64,000 nt of DNA, taken from positions 13,525,544 through 13,589,543 of the forward strand of contig NC_091144.1 of assembly GCF_041381155.1 (NCBI RefSeq), given 5' to 3'. The stretch comes from Argopecten irradians. Taxonomy: Eukaryota > Mollusca > Bivalvia > Pectinida > Pectinidae. The stretch's first letter is position 1. Every line of letters starts with the position of its first letter. Made by a program: the position numbers and the translations under genes. The notes under the pieces were generated by a model. The model saw only the letters and a program-made list of their open reading frames with translations. It was not told where the DNA came from and made no database searches. Shown in pieces: positions 23,501 through 34,601 of the stretch.

Positions 23501-26500
23501 TAAAGAATTGAAGAAAATTAATGTAACTAATCCAATAAATAAAAATATTGCAAATACTTTAAAACAAGTCTTTCATACTCGATTATTTAAAAAAAAAAAG
23601 ATATTTAACATTAATCTTTTATTTAATCTAGCTTTGATTTACAAGAAGACATATGTTTGATATTGGCGATATGATTATTTTTTATCAATGATAGATGCCA
23701 AGGTGCGATGTTGTCAAGAAAATGTATGATATTGCGAAGGAAGGTAATCTTCTGGTAAGTAAAAAACAATATTTTGTTATTTGAAAATTTGAAAAAATGT
23801 TGGAAAACAATTCTTATCACTAAGAGATGCATTTTTTTAAAATGTGATTTCAAATAATCCTCTTTTAAAATATTTTAAAAATTAATTGGTAATGCACCAT
23901 TTAAAGTAAAAAGTCGGGCAAAGAGAACTAGTCTTCAAAACTAATTGGTAATGCACCAGTAAAAGTGAATACATTGTAGTCGGGCAAAGAAAACCAGTCT
24001 AAATGTGTTCATTACCTTCCAAAAGTCCTTTCATATCAAAAGGCCAAAGCAAAGAAAACCAGTCTAAATGTGTCCATTGACCTTCCAAAAGTCCTGACAT
24101 ATCAAAACGACAGTCAAGTTATGCTTGTATTATCCAGTTTTGACCATTGAAATCATCAAAAAGCCCTGTGTAGTTATAGCATAGTTCTAAAAATAAATTC
24201 GGCCAACTCTTTGAAAGCGAGACTTGTTGGAAATGTCAACACTGATGTAGCCAGTCGGGAGGACATTTTAGGATTCCTATAATATAAATTAATTTATTCG
24301 CATGCAGAGCGATATTGAATTTTTTTCTTTCTGATTTATAAGAAATGATACTGTCGGAACACCATTTTTACCAAATTAAACCTTCCTTTGTCCGACTATT
24401 CAGTTTATAATCATGGTTTAGCAACAATTTAATACTATTTTTATCATTTTGCAGGACCCAAAGAACAAACAGTACATGATCTGTAATGACGATTTATTCA
24501 AAGTTTTTGGTAAGAAAATATTCTTTTTGAGCAAGCTAGTGGCTTGTTCGACCGACATGTATGTAAAAGTTATTTCCCTTTATACTGAGAATAAATAAGA
24601 AAGAATTTAGGTATTTAAAACTTTATGTTCAATGTATATTTAATTGGATCAAGGTAAATCTGTCCACAAATTAGTATTGCTGAAATATATCAACTTCAAG
24701 GTTCTTTGAAAATTTTATACACATAATCATTGGAAAAGATATTGAATAGGACATAATATGTTATCATCTAATATTTACATTTACTTGTCACTTCTACTAT
24801 ATAAACTAACCAAGACAATGTGAAATATATGACGGTATAACTGACACCTATAACGTGACCATTATGACGTCACTAATGTTGACGTGGTGAAGCCAACTGA
24901 TCACCGTCAAAATGGCTGTTCCATCTTGTGGATTAAATCGTCGTTGATAAACGGTTTTCCTGGTCTAGCTTAAACAATGTTAATGCAGATACCCAAAATG
25001 AGTTGATAATGTAAATTTAAGCATTAAACTATCTTCCTTTGACATCTATGGTCTATATAGATACCAGAGCTTTGCAGACAATCATCTTATAATGTGCTAC
25101 TCACTCAATCACTCTGCATGCATGTCTGAAAAGCTCTGGCATCTATAGAGACCATAGAAGCCATAGGAAGATAGTTTAATGCTCAAGTACAATCTGTACA
25201 ATGGCTTTAAAGTAAAGAATTGATTGGTTCATGATCTGTTTAAATGGCTCGGTTATAACCAGAACAAAGAATGCCATCAATCACGTTCATGATCTGTTTC
25301 AATGGCTTGGTTATAACCAGAAGAAAGAGTGCCATCAATCACGTTCATGATCTGTTTAAATGGCTCGGTTATAACCAGAACGAAGAGTGCCATCAATCAC
25401 GTTCATGATCTGTTTCAATGGCGCGGTTATAACCAGAATAAAGAGTGCCATCAATCACGTTCATGATCTGTTTAAATGGCTCCATTATAACCAGAACAAA
25501 GAGTGCCATCAATCACGTTCATGATCTGTTTCAATGGTTCGGTTATAACCAGAACAAAGAGTGCCATCAATCACGTTCATGATCTGTTTCAATGGCTCGG
25601 TTATAACCAGAATAAAGAGTGCCATCAATCACGTTCATGATCTGTTTCAATGGCTCGGTTATAACCAGAACAAAGAGTGCCATCAATCACGTTCATGATC
25701 TGTTTCAATGGCTCGGTTATAACCAGAACAAAGAGTGCCATCAATCACGTTCATGATCTGTTTCAATGGCTCGGTTATAACCAGAACAAAGAGTGCCATC
25801 AATCGCGTTCATGACCTGTTTCAATGGCTCGGTTATAACCAGAACAAAGACTGCCATCAATCACGTTCATGATCTGTTTCAATGGCGCGGTTATAACCAG
25901 AACAAAGATTGCCATCAATCACGTTCATGATCTGTTTCAATGGCGCGGTTATAACCAGAACAAAGAGTGCCATCAATCACATTCATGATCTGTTTCAATG
26001 GCGCGGTTATAACCAGAACAAAGAGTGCCATCAATCACGTTCATGATCTGTTTCAATGGCTCGGTTATAACCAGAACAAAGATTGCCATCAATTACGTTC
26101 ATGATCTGTTTCAATGGCTCGGTTATAACCAGAACAAAGAGTGCCATCAATCAGGTTCTTGATCTGTTTCAATGGTTCGGTTATAACCAGAACAAAGAGT
26201 GCCATCAATCAGGTTCTTGATCTGTTTCAATGGCTCGGTTATAACCAGAACAAAGAGTGCCATCAATCACGTTCATGATCTGTTTCAGTGGCTCGGTTAT
26301 AACCAGAACAAAGAGTGCCATCAATCAGGTTCTTGATCTGTTTCAATGGCTCGGTTATAACCAGAACAAAGAGTGCCATCAATCAGGTTCTTGATCTGTT
26401 TCAATGGCTCGGTTAAGTGCCATCAATCACGTTCATGATCTGTTTGAATGGTTCGGTTATAACCAGAACAAAGAGTGCCATCAATCACGTTCATGATCTG

Positions 26501-26754
26501 TTTCAATGGCTCGGTTATAACCAGAACAAAGAGTGCCATCAATCAGGTTCTTGATCTTTGAAGAACTTTTCCTAGCTGAAAACATGGGTGAAAATGTGTC
26601 ACTTGTAAGTTGAAGCTGTCCAAAATATCCAAACAGATGAAAAGCCTCAGAGTCATTTATTTCCATTGTAGGTAAGAGGCGTGTGCGAATGTTTGGTATG
26701 ATGAAGCATCTTGGAGATCACATCACAGATCCACACAAGGTCGACAAGAGCTGA
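14581..26754 (+). CDS. DEK_C + SWIB domain protein (UAF30/spp27-like chromatin factor)
   Basis: Ten coding exons: 14581-14623, 14742-14832, 15983-16118, 18277-18348, 21902-21991, 22656-22704, 23127-23191, 23695-23754, 24455-24509 and 26672-26754. All have GT/AG borders and consistent phases, giving 247 aa. Residues ~8-55 form a DEK C-terminal-like helical domain (LSTLSAKKIRLKLQEKF, DLSERKKEIDALV). Residues ~56-100 are a Glu-rich acidic tract, and ~100-160 a basic linker with KKRP-type nuclear signals. Residues ~163-240 are a SWIB/MDM2-fold domain (LSPALANIMG, MYDIAKEGNLLDPKNKQYMICND, VFGKRRVRMFGM). Such proteins act in nuclear chromatin and transcription. The start is the first ATG after a GC-richer leader. 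The introns are loaded with transposons. Confidence 0.93.
15655..15893 (-). mobile_element. 5'-end fragment of a HINE-like element
   Basis: This is the reverse complement of the first ~200 bp of the element at 29155-30325. It contains the AGCCCACCATC...GATGGTGGGCT hairpin near 15853-15878 and the 'gttaacaattcttgtta' start of the tandem core. It is truncated after roughly one core unit. It lies in SWIB intron 2. Confidence 0.75.
16522..17460. mobile_element. Non-autonomous pogo/Tigger-like DNA transposon
   Basis: CAGTCAAACCTTGATGATTT at the left is matched by the inverted ATCAAGGTTTGACTG at the right, both flanked by TA (16520-16521, 17461-17462). CAGT starts with TA duplications are the pogo/Tigger signature. 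The TCGAA and CGATGTTTCAAA motifs recur inside the ends. The interior (939 bp in all) has no transposase frame. It lies in SWIB intron 3. Confidence 0.75.
17548..17612. repeat. Short inverted repeat in SWIB intron
   Basis: GTTACCTTTTACTG near 17549 is mirrored by CAGTAAAAGGTAAC near 17597, with TATATATA-rich sequence between them. It could form a hairpin and may be the centre of a small foldback element. Confidence 0.5.
18681..21260 (+). mobile_element. HINE/pearl-like element with ~145-bp tandem core
   Basis: The head GGTCATCTGATCC..GGTCAGGATGACC is followed by a partly triplicated GACCTAATCCGAAGGGTCAG block. About six units of ~145 bp then start with 'aatgaccttgacctt' and contain 'cttcttctcaagaacc' and 'gatattgggcc'. 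The tail has a GGCCCATGGGCC palindrome and then TCTTGTTT. This is the architecture of pearl (oyster) and DINE/HINE Helitron-related elements. A TA-type transposon (19716-21147) interrupts it. Confidence 0.7.
19716..21147. mobile_element. TA-targeted TIR transposon nested in the HINE-like element
   Basis: Left end CCGTAAAAACTTGTATAATT and right end (minus strand) CCGTAAAAACTTGTGTAATT are ~28-bp TIRs that include TTTGCGCAC and are flanked by TA. The flanks join into the host repeat ('caat.ccttgat'), which proves insertion. The interior holds a ~190-bp imperfect tandem duplication (about 20261-20452 and 20471-20650) and no recognisable transposase. It is therefore non-autonomous, Tc1/mariner-pogo type by its TA target. 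Confidence 0.75.
23904..24412. mobile_element. TTAA-type MITE relative, internally rearranged
   Basis: The ends AGTCGGGCAAAG and (minus strand) AGTCGGACAAAGG resemble those of 58038-58373, and so does the interior (CCTTCCAAAAGTCCT, GGGAGGACATTTTAGGAT). The left end appears twice (near 23914 and 23979), suggesting a local duplication. It lies in SWIB intron 8. Confidence 0.6.
25020..25195. repeat. Foldback element in SWIB intron 9
   Basis: GCATTAAACTATCTTCCT at about 25020 is mirrored by AGGAAGATAGTTTAATGC near 25177. The match continues through the CTATGGTCTATATAGATACCAGAGCTT / AAGCTCTGGCATCTATAGAGACCATAG arms, in total ~60-bp arms around a ~60-bp loop. Non-coding. Confidence 0.7.
25225..26557 (+). 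repeat. 58-bp minisatellite, ~23 copies
   Basis: The unit contains GTTCATGATCTGTTTCAATG, GCTCGGTTATAACCAGAAC and AAAGAGTGCCATCAATCAC in that order, 58 bp in total. Early units alternate TTTAAATGG and TTTCAATGG. Later units carry CAGGTTCTTGATC instead of CACGTTCATGATC. One unit near 26410 is truncated. The array ends ~115 bp before SWIB coding exon 10. Confidence 0.95.
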
Positions 26755-26903
26755 TGAAGCCTATTACTGTGTGCTAGATGATATGGTAAGTAGGCAACAA
26801 GGCACATGAAATAATGATAATATTGGAGTTATCTCTCTTGATTTGGATTTAAGAGATGAGTGCCACTGTTAAAGGTAAATACCTAAACTGAAATGGTTTT
26901 TAA

Positions 26904-29095
26904 TTTTTAGGTCACCTGAGACGAAGTCTCAAGTGACCTATTCTAATCACCTTTTGTCCGTCGTCGTCCGCCGTATGTCCGTAAACAATTTACATTTTTG
27001 ACTTCTTCTCCAAAACTGCTGAGGCAATTTCAATGAAATTATGCACAAACCTTCTAAGGCATAAGGCCAATCAAAAATTGTGATTTATGTGGTCCCCACC
27101 CCCCAGGGACCTATGGGAGGGGCCAAAAGGGGTAAAATTGACTAAAATTTCAAAAATCTTCTTCTCCACTCACAGATGTGATGGAATTAAATACTCTTCA
27201 TAGATAGAAAGATCCAAAGGTCCTTTACAAAAATTGTGATTTATGTGGTCCCCACCCCCCAGGGACCTATGGGAGGGGCCAAAAGGGGTAAAATTGACTA
27301 AAATTTCAAAAATCTTCTTCTCCACTCACAGATGTGATGGAATTAAATACTCTTCATAGATAGAAAGATCCAAAGGTCCTTTACAAAAATTGTGAATTAT
27401 ATGACCCTGGGGTCTCAGGTTTCCCCCTGGGGAGGGGGTTAAGTTTTCTATAGTTTATATAGGGAAAACACATTTTTGAGTATTATTTGTAATAGGAAAT
27501 GAGTCAAACTTGTTTAGAATTATAAGCCTGAGATAACATTTTGATATCATATCTATATTGGTCCTGGTCAACCCCCTCGGGGCAGAGGGGCGGGGCCAAA
27601 AGGGGCAAATAGGCTAATACTTTAAAAATCTTCTTCTTAAATACTGGAAATGGTAGAATCAAATACTCTTCATAGATGGACAGGTCTTAAGGTGTTTTAT
27701 GAAAATTGTGAATTATATGACCCTTGGGTCTCGCGTTTCCCCTTGGGGAGGGGGTCAAGTTTACTACAGTTTATTTAGGGAAAACACATTTATGAGCATT
27801 TTTTGCTCAATTTTCATAGAAAATGAGTCAAACTTGTTAAGAGTTATTAGCCTGAGATAACATTTTGATGTTATATCTATATTGGTCCTGGTCAACACCC
27901 TCGGGGCAGAGGGGTGGGGCCAAAAGGGGCAAATAGGCTAAAACTTTAAAAATCTTCTTCTGAAATACTGGAAATGGTAGAATCAAATACTCGTCATAGA
28001 TGGACAGGTCTTAAGGTGTTTTATGGAAATTGTGAATTATATGACCCTTGGGTCTCAGGTTTCCCCCTGGGGAGGGGGTTAAGTTTACTGTAGATTATAT
28101 AGGGAAACACATTTTTGAGCATTATTTAGTCATTATATTAGGAAATTAGTCAATTGTAGTCAGAATTATCCCTATGTGATGGCCATTGAATCTTATTACC
28201 AAATTTTCCATGACTGATCCCCAGGGGCCTTAGGGGCGGGGCCAAAACGGGTCAAATAGGCTAAAACTTCAAAAATCTTCTTCTGAAATTCTGGAACTGG
28301 TAGAATCAAATACTCTGCATAAATGGAAAGGTCTTAAAGTCCTTTACAAAAATTGTGAATAATATGACCCTGGGGTCTCATGTTTCCATCTGGGGAGGGA
28401 GTCAAGTTTACTTTAGTTTATATAGGAAAAACACATTTATGAACATTATTTGCCTATTTTTCATAGGAAATTAGACAAACTGGGTTAGAATTATTAGTCT
28501 GAATTATCATTTTAACATCATATCCATATTGGTCATGGCGGACCCCCAGGGGCCAGAGGGGCTGAGCCAAAAGGGGTCAAAATGGTAATTTCAAAAATCT
28601 TCTTTTTGAATTCACAGATTTGATGGAACCAGATACTCTTGATAGATTGGAAGGTCTTATGGCCCTTTACAAAAATTTGTGAATTTCATGGCCATGGGAT
28701 CTCAGATTTTCCCCTGGGGAGGGGGTCAAATTTACTAGAGTTTATATAGGAAAAGCATATTTAGGAACATAATTTGCTTAGTTTTCATAGGAAATTAGTC
28801 AATCTGGGTTAGAATTATTAGCCTAAGATAGCATTTTAAAATCATATCCATATTGGTCCTGGCCAGAGGGGTGGGGCCAAAAGGAGTCAAAATGGATAAG
28901 ATTTCAAAAATCTTTCTTCTGAATTCACAGATTTGATGGAACCAAATAATCTTCATAGATTAAAAAGTCAAATGTATAAAATCACTGACTGACTTCAAGG
29001 GCCTGATGGGCAAATATATAGTGTTTATATGCATGTCTTTGTTTCATTCTTTATCTGAACTCAGGTGACCATTAAGGTCCATGGGCCTCTTGTTT
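26904..29095 (+). mobile_element. HINE/pearl-like element, ~2.2 kb
   Basis: The head is TTTTTAGGTCACCTGAGACG with a following hairpin (GAGACGAAGTCTC), then a GTCCGTCGTCGTCCG block. The body is built of diverged units with 'ggaggggccaaaaggggtaaa' and 'aaaatcttcttct', including one recent ~180-bp exact duplication (27055-27235 vs 27225-27400). The tail is CAGGTGACC..AAGGTCCATGGGCCT then CTTGTTT. It lies in the SWIB UTR intron. Confidence 0.75.
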
Positions 29096-29154
29096 AAATA
29101 GTAGTGTAAAGCAAGTTTGATCATTTCCTGCAGTCATAAAATTCATTGGCTTAA

Positions 29155-30326
29155 TTTTTAGCCCACCATCATCAGATGGTGGGCTATTCAAATCGCTTTT
29201 TGTCCGTGGTCCGTCGTCCGTCCGTTAACAATTCTTGTTATCGCTATATCTCAGAAAGTACAGAAGAGATCTGTCTCAAAATTCATATGAAGGTTCCCCT
29301 AGGGCCCTAGTTGTGCATATTGCATTTTGGGACGGATCAGTCGACAAATTGGCCGCCAGGCAGCCATCTTGGATTTTGATATTTAAAGTTTGTTATCGCT
29401 ATTTCTCAGAAAGTACTGAAGGAATCTGTCTCAAATTTCATATGTAGGTTCCCCTAGGGCCCTAGTTGTGCATATTGCATTTTGGGACCGATCGGTGAAC
29501 AAGATGGCCGCCAGGCAGCCATCTTGGATTTTGATAGTTAAAGTTTGTTATCCCTATTTCTCAGAAAATGCTGAAGGGATCTTTCTCAAATCTCATATGT
29601 ATGTTCCACTAGGGCCCTTGTTATGCATATTGCATTTTCGGACCGATCGTTGAACAAGATGGCCACCAGGCAGCCATCTTGGATTTTGATATCTAAAGTT
29701 GGTTATGGCTATTTCTCAGAAAGTCCCCAAGGGATCTGTCTCAAATTTCATATGTAGGTTCCCCCACGGACCTAGTTGTGCATATGGCATTTTGGAACTG
29801 ATCGGTGAACGAGATGGCCGCCAGGCAGCCATCTTGGATTTTGATATTTAAAGATTGTTATCGCTATTTCTCAGAAAATACTGAAATGATCTGTCTCAAA
29901 TTTCATATGTAGGTTCCCCTAGAGACCTAGTTGTGCATATTGCCTTTTAGGGCTGACCGGTCAACAAGATGGCCGCCAGGCAGCCATCTTGGATTTTTAT
30001 ATTTAAAGTTTGTTATAGCTATTTTTCAGAAAGTATTGAATGGATCATTCTCAAATTTCACATGTAGGTTCCCCTAGGGCTCTAGATGTGCATATTGCGA
30101 TTTGGGACCGATCATCAACAAGATGACCGCCAAGGAACCATCTTGGATTTTGATAGGTGAAGTTTGTTACTGCTATTTCTCAGAAAGTACTGAAGCGATC
30201 TGTCTCAAATTTTATGTGTAGTATATGTTTGAAAAAGTTTAAAAAGTACAGAAAAGATCCATCTTTCCATTGTCAGACATAGATCATTCTTTGGTGGGCG
30301 CCAAGATCCCTCTGGGATCTCTTGAT
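29155..30326 (+). mobile_element. HINE/pearl-like element, ~155-bp tandem core, 7 units
   Basis: Head TTTTTAGCCCACCATCATCAG with GATGGTGGGCT forms a hairpin and is followed by TCCGTCGTCCGTCCG. The core units start at 'gttatcgctat' (about 29237, 29391, 29547, 29702, 29858, 30011 and 30166), each with 'agatggccgccaggcagcc'. The tail is GATCCCTCTGGGATC then TCTTGAT. It is unrelated in sequence to the preceding element but built the same way. Confidence 0.8.
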
Positions 30327-30540
30327 ATACTATACTTATCATCTGAACAAATCAATGTAAATTTTCATACATTTGTAACCTGGGTCATAACTTGACTATT
30401 ATTGTGCCAGATGGTAAAACAGCAGAATGATGTTCATTTATAACACAGTCTAGATTACCTAAGGACTCATGCATTTATTGTAACCTAATGCTTAATAGGT
30501 CATCATTAAAGATTTTCTGATATTATTAGTTTTTAAGAAA

Positions 30541-31225
30541 TTTTAATCCCCGGCTTTCTCCGAAATGGGGGATATTAATTTGTTTTTGTCCATCTGTTTG
30601 TCTGTGACACTTCGATTTTCGTGAGTAACTGTAACAAATGGAAACCAATTTTCTCTAACTTGGTGGCAAGGTTAAATGCCTTAAGAGCTCGGCCATGTTC
30701 GTTCGCAACTGTTGATGGACCTTATTTAGCAGAGTTAAGGCCCTTTGAATTACTAAAATGTCATTTTCTGCCTTTTTCGTGCAATAAATGTACCAAATGT
30801 AAACCGATTTTCTTCAAACTTAGTAACAAGGTTAAATGCCTTAAGGAATTGGCTAAGTTCAATCGCGACTTCTAACAGACCTTATTTAGCAGAGTTATGG
30901 CCCTTTGCTTAAATTAAAAAAAAAAGTTATTTTCTGCCACTTCTGTACAAAAACTGTAATAAATATTAACCGATTTTCTTCAAACTTGGTAACAAGGTTG
31001 AATGCCTGAAGTGCCTGGCCAGGTTTGATTGCCACTTTTGGCGGACATTATGTAGTGGAGTTAAGACCCTTTGATGTACTAAAAACGTCTTTTTCTGCCA
31101 TTCCCTATGAAATAGGCCTAATTGTAACAAATGTAAACCGATTATCTTAAAAGTTAGTATCAAAGTTAAATGCCATAAGAGCTCAGCCAAGTTTAATAGT
31201 CACTTTCAGCGGACATTACACATTT
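30541..31225 (+). mobile_element. HINE/pearl-like element, ~165-bp core, 3' end unclear
   Basis: The head TTTTAATCCCCGGCTTTCTC..GAAATGGGGGAT is followed by four ~165-bp units. They are marked by 'aaatg.aaaccgattttcttcaaactt.gtaacaaggttaaatgcc' near 30631, 30789, 30957 and 31125. No tail palindrome is seen, so it is probably truncated. Confidence 0.65.
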
Positions 31226-33621
31226 TACTTCCGTAAAAGACTTTAGTTTATTTTTTCATATTTCAACCATGGTTAAACCTAATCTCAATAATGTTTATCT
31301 ACAGTATGTCCTGAAAGCAGGGGATGGAAATTCCACGAATTGGCTTGTCATTTTTTGTTTCTGTGACATAGTGAGCTTTTTTAAGAATGTTTGTAATTAT
31401 GTAGGCAATACCTTATGTCACTTTCCTTTTTCATTGACAATAAAATTGATATGACATGAACATTTTATAATTTGCCTGATGTTGAGATCAGCATCGACTT
31501 TGTTTTTCTTCTTTATCGTAATGTTCCTTTCTTACATTATCAATTATCTTCATTTAGTGGTATTTCAGAATTTTCAGGATTGCTGAATTCTGTCTACCTA
31601 GTCAAATCCATTCTCTTGCCCGACCTGATTCATTGAAATAATGGATTATGATTTTTTCTGAACTATTGGCAACAGATGTATCACAGCTTTACTGTATTTC
31701 AATTTCAAAAAAATTATTTAAAAAATATATATGAAAAAGGATTGAACAACAGGCATAGCCCATATAAGTTATCTCCCTTTGGTAACACTAGTGCATGCAT
31801 ATTTGACATAACTGTATTTCATCTTTACATACCTTCCTGTTGTTATTACTGATCTGCCATTCCTTGTCTGTTTCTAGGAAGAAGGTAAAAGCTGTCAGGA
31901 AAGAGAATGAAAGGTGTGGAAACTGGACAGAGAAGGAGTCTACACATACTTAGAGGTTATAGCCTACTCTTAACAGCCCACAAAGCTGTACTCTTATTTT
32001 TATAGACAGTTCGCTTCTCACTTGTTTTTCATATCCTTTATATGTAATGGTATGTACATTCATCACAAGTTCTTGTGGAATATAGTGTCATAATTATTAT
32101 CATAAAGTCTTCTTGTTAAACTTTATATACCACCTTATATTTGATCAGATCTGGATTTTTCTGAACAATTACTGGTTTTACAATTTTAACAGATTTCCAG
32201 TTTGATATTAACCTGATCCCAGGACTTCATAATAAATCTTTTCTATTCAAGCTTTGACTTTAAAAACATTCAATAGAGGACATTCCTGACAGAACCTGAT
32301 GTCCAGGGACACTAAAGCATTTCAGTCAAATTGAAAATTACTAAGATAATTATACTGAATGTATAAAAAGTGTATACCAGTTACTTCAGGTTCTTTTTAT
32401 AGAAGTGATTGACAATTTTATAACCTACATAGCTTGAAATACTTTTCTATACTGCATTATCGGAGCGTGTAAATTTATTAATTGTGAAAACATTTTATTG
32501 AGGCTACCCGGTAGAACTAGTCGAGGAATATCTACAAGGAAGGGTGGCAGGTACAGTGTGTGTATATGGTAGACAGGTAGGGCTCACAAATAATAAATTC
32601 AGTAATTTCCATTTTAATGATTATTGTGTTGAGATAATATGTGTCGAAATTATAGTAATGATATGAGTTCATATCTTGTCTTGGTTACTCTTTCTAGTTG
32701 AACTGGTTACTTATTTTTTAAAGAACAAATTTTGCACAATTTCTTGTAACTACCTTACATATCTTATTTTTAGTTACATTACATTGTTAGAACAAAAAGA
32801 AATCAACAAACAATCTACATTGTTTTGTACATTCAAAGTAAAAGCTTCCTTTAAAATGTTTTACAAAATTTTGGAGCTCGAAAGGCTTTTGTATTTGTAC
32901 GAAAAACAATTGTGTTAGCAGGCAGGTTCCTTGTCATCAATCATGTTTTTTTGTATATTTTAGTCATTTGTTGTATTTTTTGTGCCATTCTGTCGTGTAG
33001 TTATGCATTTCTTTACCATAATGTAGACTTGTTGTGCGTTTAAGCTACAACTGAAAAATAGCCAATCAGACTCATAATTACCAAATGTTAAAATTTATGT
33101 CATGTTAACCAAGAAATGCAGAAAAGAATTACGCTTTATTTGAATGCCTGAATTGTAAATTTTTTGGCTTCATTACATTTCATAAGAATTTTTAAAGTAT
33201 TTTGATATAAGAATATGTTGTAGGGGGCTGTATTGTTTGTAAACCTTGAGTGTTACTCTCAGCCAATAAAACATGGTCGTTCCTACTCAATCACACTTTG
33301 TTTGAATTGTTTTAACAACTGGATATTCCGTATTTGCAGATTACAGATTACATATTGCGGTTAGGTATCAATAATTACGTTATCATTTTGTGAGCACAAT
33401 TCACATCGTTTTCTCCGAAAAAGTATGATGTCACAATCAATACCTACCCGCAAGAGCAGATAACTCTGTGATATGCAAATACATAATAAAGGGGAGTTGG
33501 ACTGAAGCAAAATCGTAGTGTTTTGATAATGTGCCAATGAACAAAATGTTTTCCTCTTAAACTATCGATCTCATTTAAAACAATATTGATGATTAGTTTG
33601 TTGGTCAGGAAAATAATTCCA

Positions 33622-33958
33622 TTTTTAGCTCGCCTCTTGAAGAGAGGGGTTTATGGAATCACTACGGCGTTTGCGTAGCCGTTGGATATCCCAGGTTAAG
33701 GTTTTTAACTGATGAAAAACTTATCTGTCACAACTGACATTGATTTCTTCAATCATTTAGGATTATAATTGGGTATTGACAATCACTGAAAATGGAAAAC
33801 TGCTTCATTTTGAGAATTTCAATATGCCTAATGGGCTGAAAGGTTTAGTTATGTAATGACAGTGCTTTATTTTATAATAGTGGTAAATTACAAGGAACCT
33901 GATTTGAATCAACAAAATTCCAGAGGCGAGCTTTGCTGTTCTCAAACAGCTCTTGTTG
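33622..33958 (+). mobile_element. Short HINE-like element without tandem core
   Basis: Head TTTTTAGCTCGCCTCTTGAAGAGAGG. The tail CAGAGGCGAGCTTTGCTGTTC..AACAGCT ends in CTTGTT. Head and tail share the inverted CTCGCCTCT/AGAGGCGAG. It is ~335 bp and non-coding. Confidence 0.7.
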
Positions 33959-33989
33959 CTGTATCCAGCTGATGTACAGAACACATGAT

Positions 33990-34264
33990 TATCCTTGATA
34001 TCCCAAGGGTTACAATCACTTTCGTTATATTCATTCCTGGGCTATAGTATGGCAAAAAGGCTCTGTGTGCAAGAAGATAGTTTGATCCTTTGATACATAA
34101 TAAGAATCAAATAACGTTACATTGTATGGCTTGAGCGTTGCTCTCCTACTCTTCCCAAAAATCTTTACAGGCCTGTGATTGGTTAGGTTTGTTTTTCTCC
34201 TGAACTGCCTTAAGTTTGGATGAATATAATGTTTGTAATGGTAGCCCCTGGGGTATTGATGATG
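33990..34264. mobile_element. Decayed Mutator-like MITE, copy 4
   Basis: TATCCTTGATATCCCAAGGG to CCCCTGGGGTATTGATGATG corresponds to the termini of the 2936-3252 element with several substitutions and small deletions. The 9-bp target duplication is no longer recognisable. It is the oldest copy of the four. Confidence 0.6.
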
Positions 34265-34601
34265 ACTTTTATGATAGTTACCATACAACTTTTGAGTACA
34301 TATATTTATACGATGTGATCATAAAATAGAAAGTGAACATCTCCCACTCCAAAACATGTAAAATACGATAATCGCCAAACCTTTGACATGTAACCTCTCT
34401 CGTTTAATTTGATTAATTATTATGAATATTCATTTAGTAATTGAAAGTACATGTCATCCTTCAAATCTGTCGATATTAATTTGTACAAAGATCTTGGTTA
34501 CTTTCAAATACTGATATAAATATCAGATTGGTCATGATTTCAAATCTTAAAGTCATTTTGAACGTGGAGCTAGTTCGCAGATATTGGATGATGTCTTATG
34601 A

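Larger units (their letters stand above)
26755..33295 (+). other. 3'UTR of the SWIB gene with a 5.1-kb UTR intron
   Basis: Past the TGA, the exon seems to end at 26785 (ATATG followed by GTAAGTAG). It resumes at 31878 after TTTCTAG. AATAAA at 33265-33270 is the likely polyadenylation signal. The stop lies ~31 nt before the junction, within the usual NMD-safe distance. The UTR intron is nearly all HINE-like elements. Predicted from splice signals only. Confidence 0.55.
33296..34601. other. Intergenic between the SWIB and ferritin genes (convergent 3' ends)
   Basis: It contains the complete small HINE-like element (33622-33958) and a decayed Mutator-like MITE (33990-34264). A ~60-bp segment near 33430-33495 ('acctaccc..gag...tctgtgatatgcaaata') is shared with 39660-39705. 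No gene is seen. Confidence 0.55.

Noticed and set aside
29235-29653. Short frames repeating 'HIAFWDxSVxKxAARQPSWIL'
   Set aside because: They are translations of the ~155-bp tandem core of a HINE-like element, interrupted and without any start or splice context.
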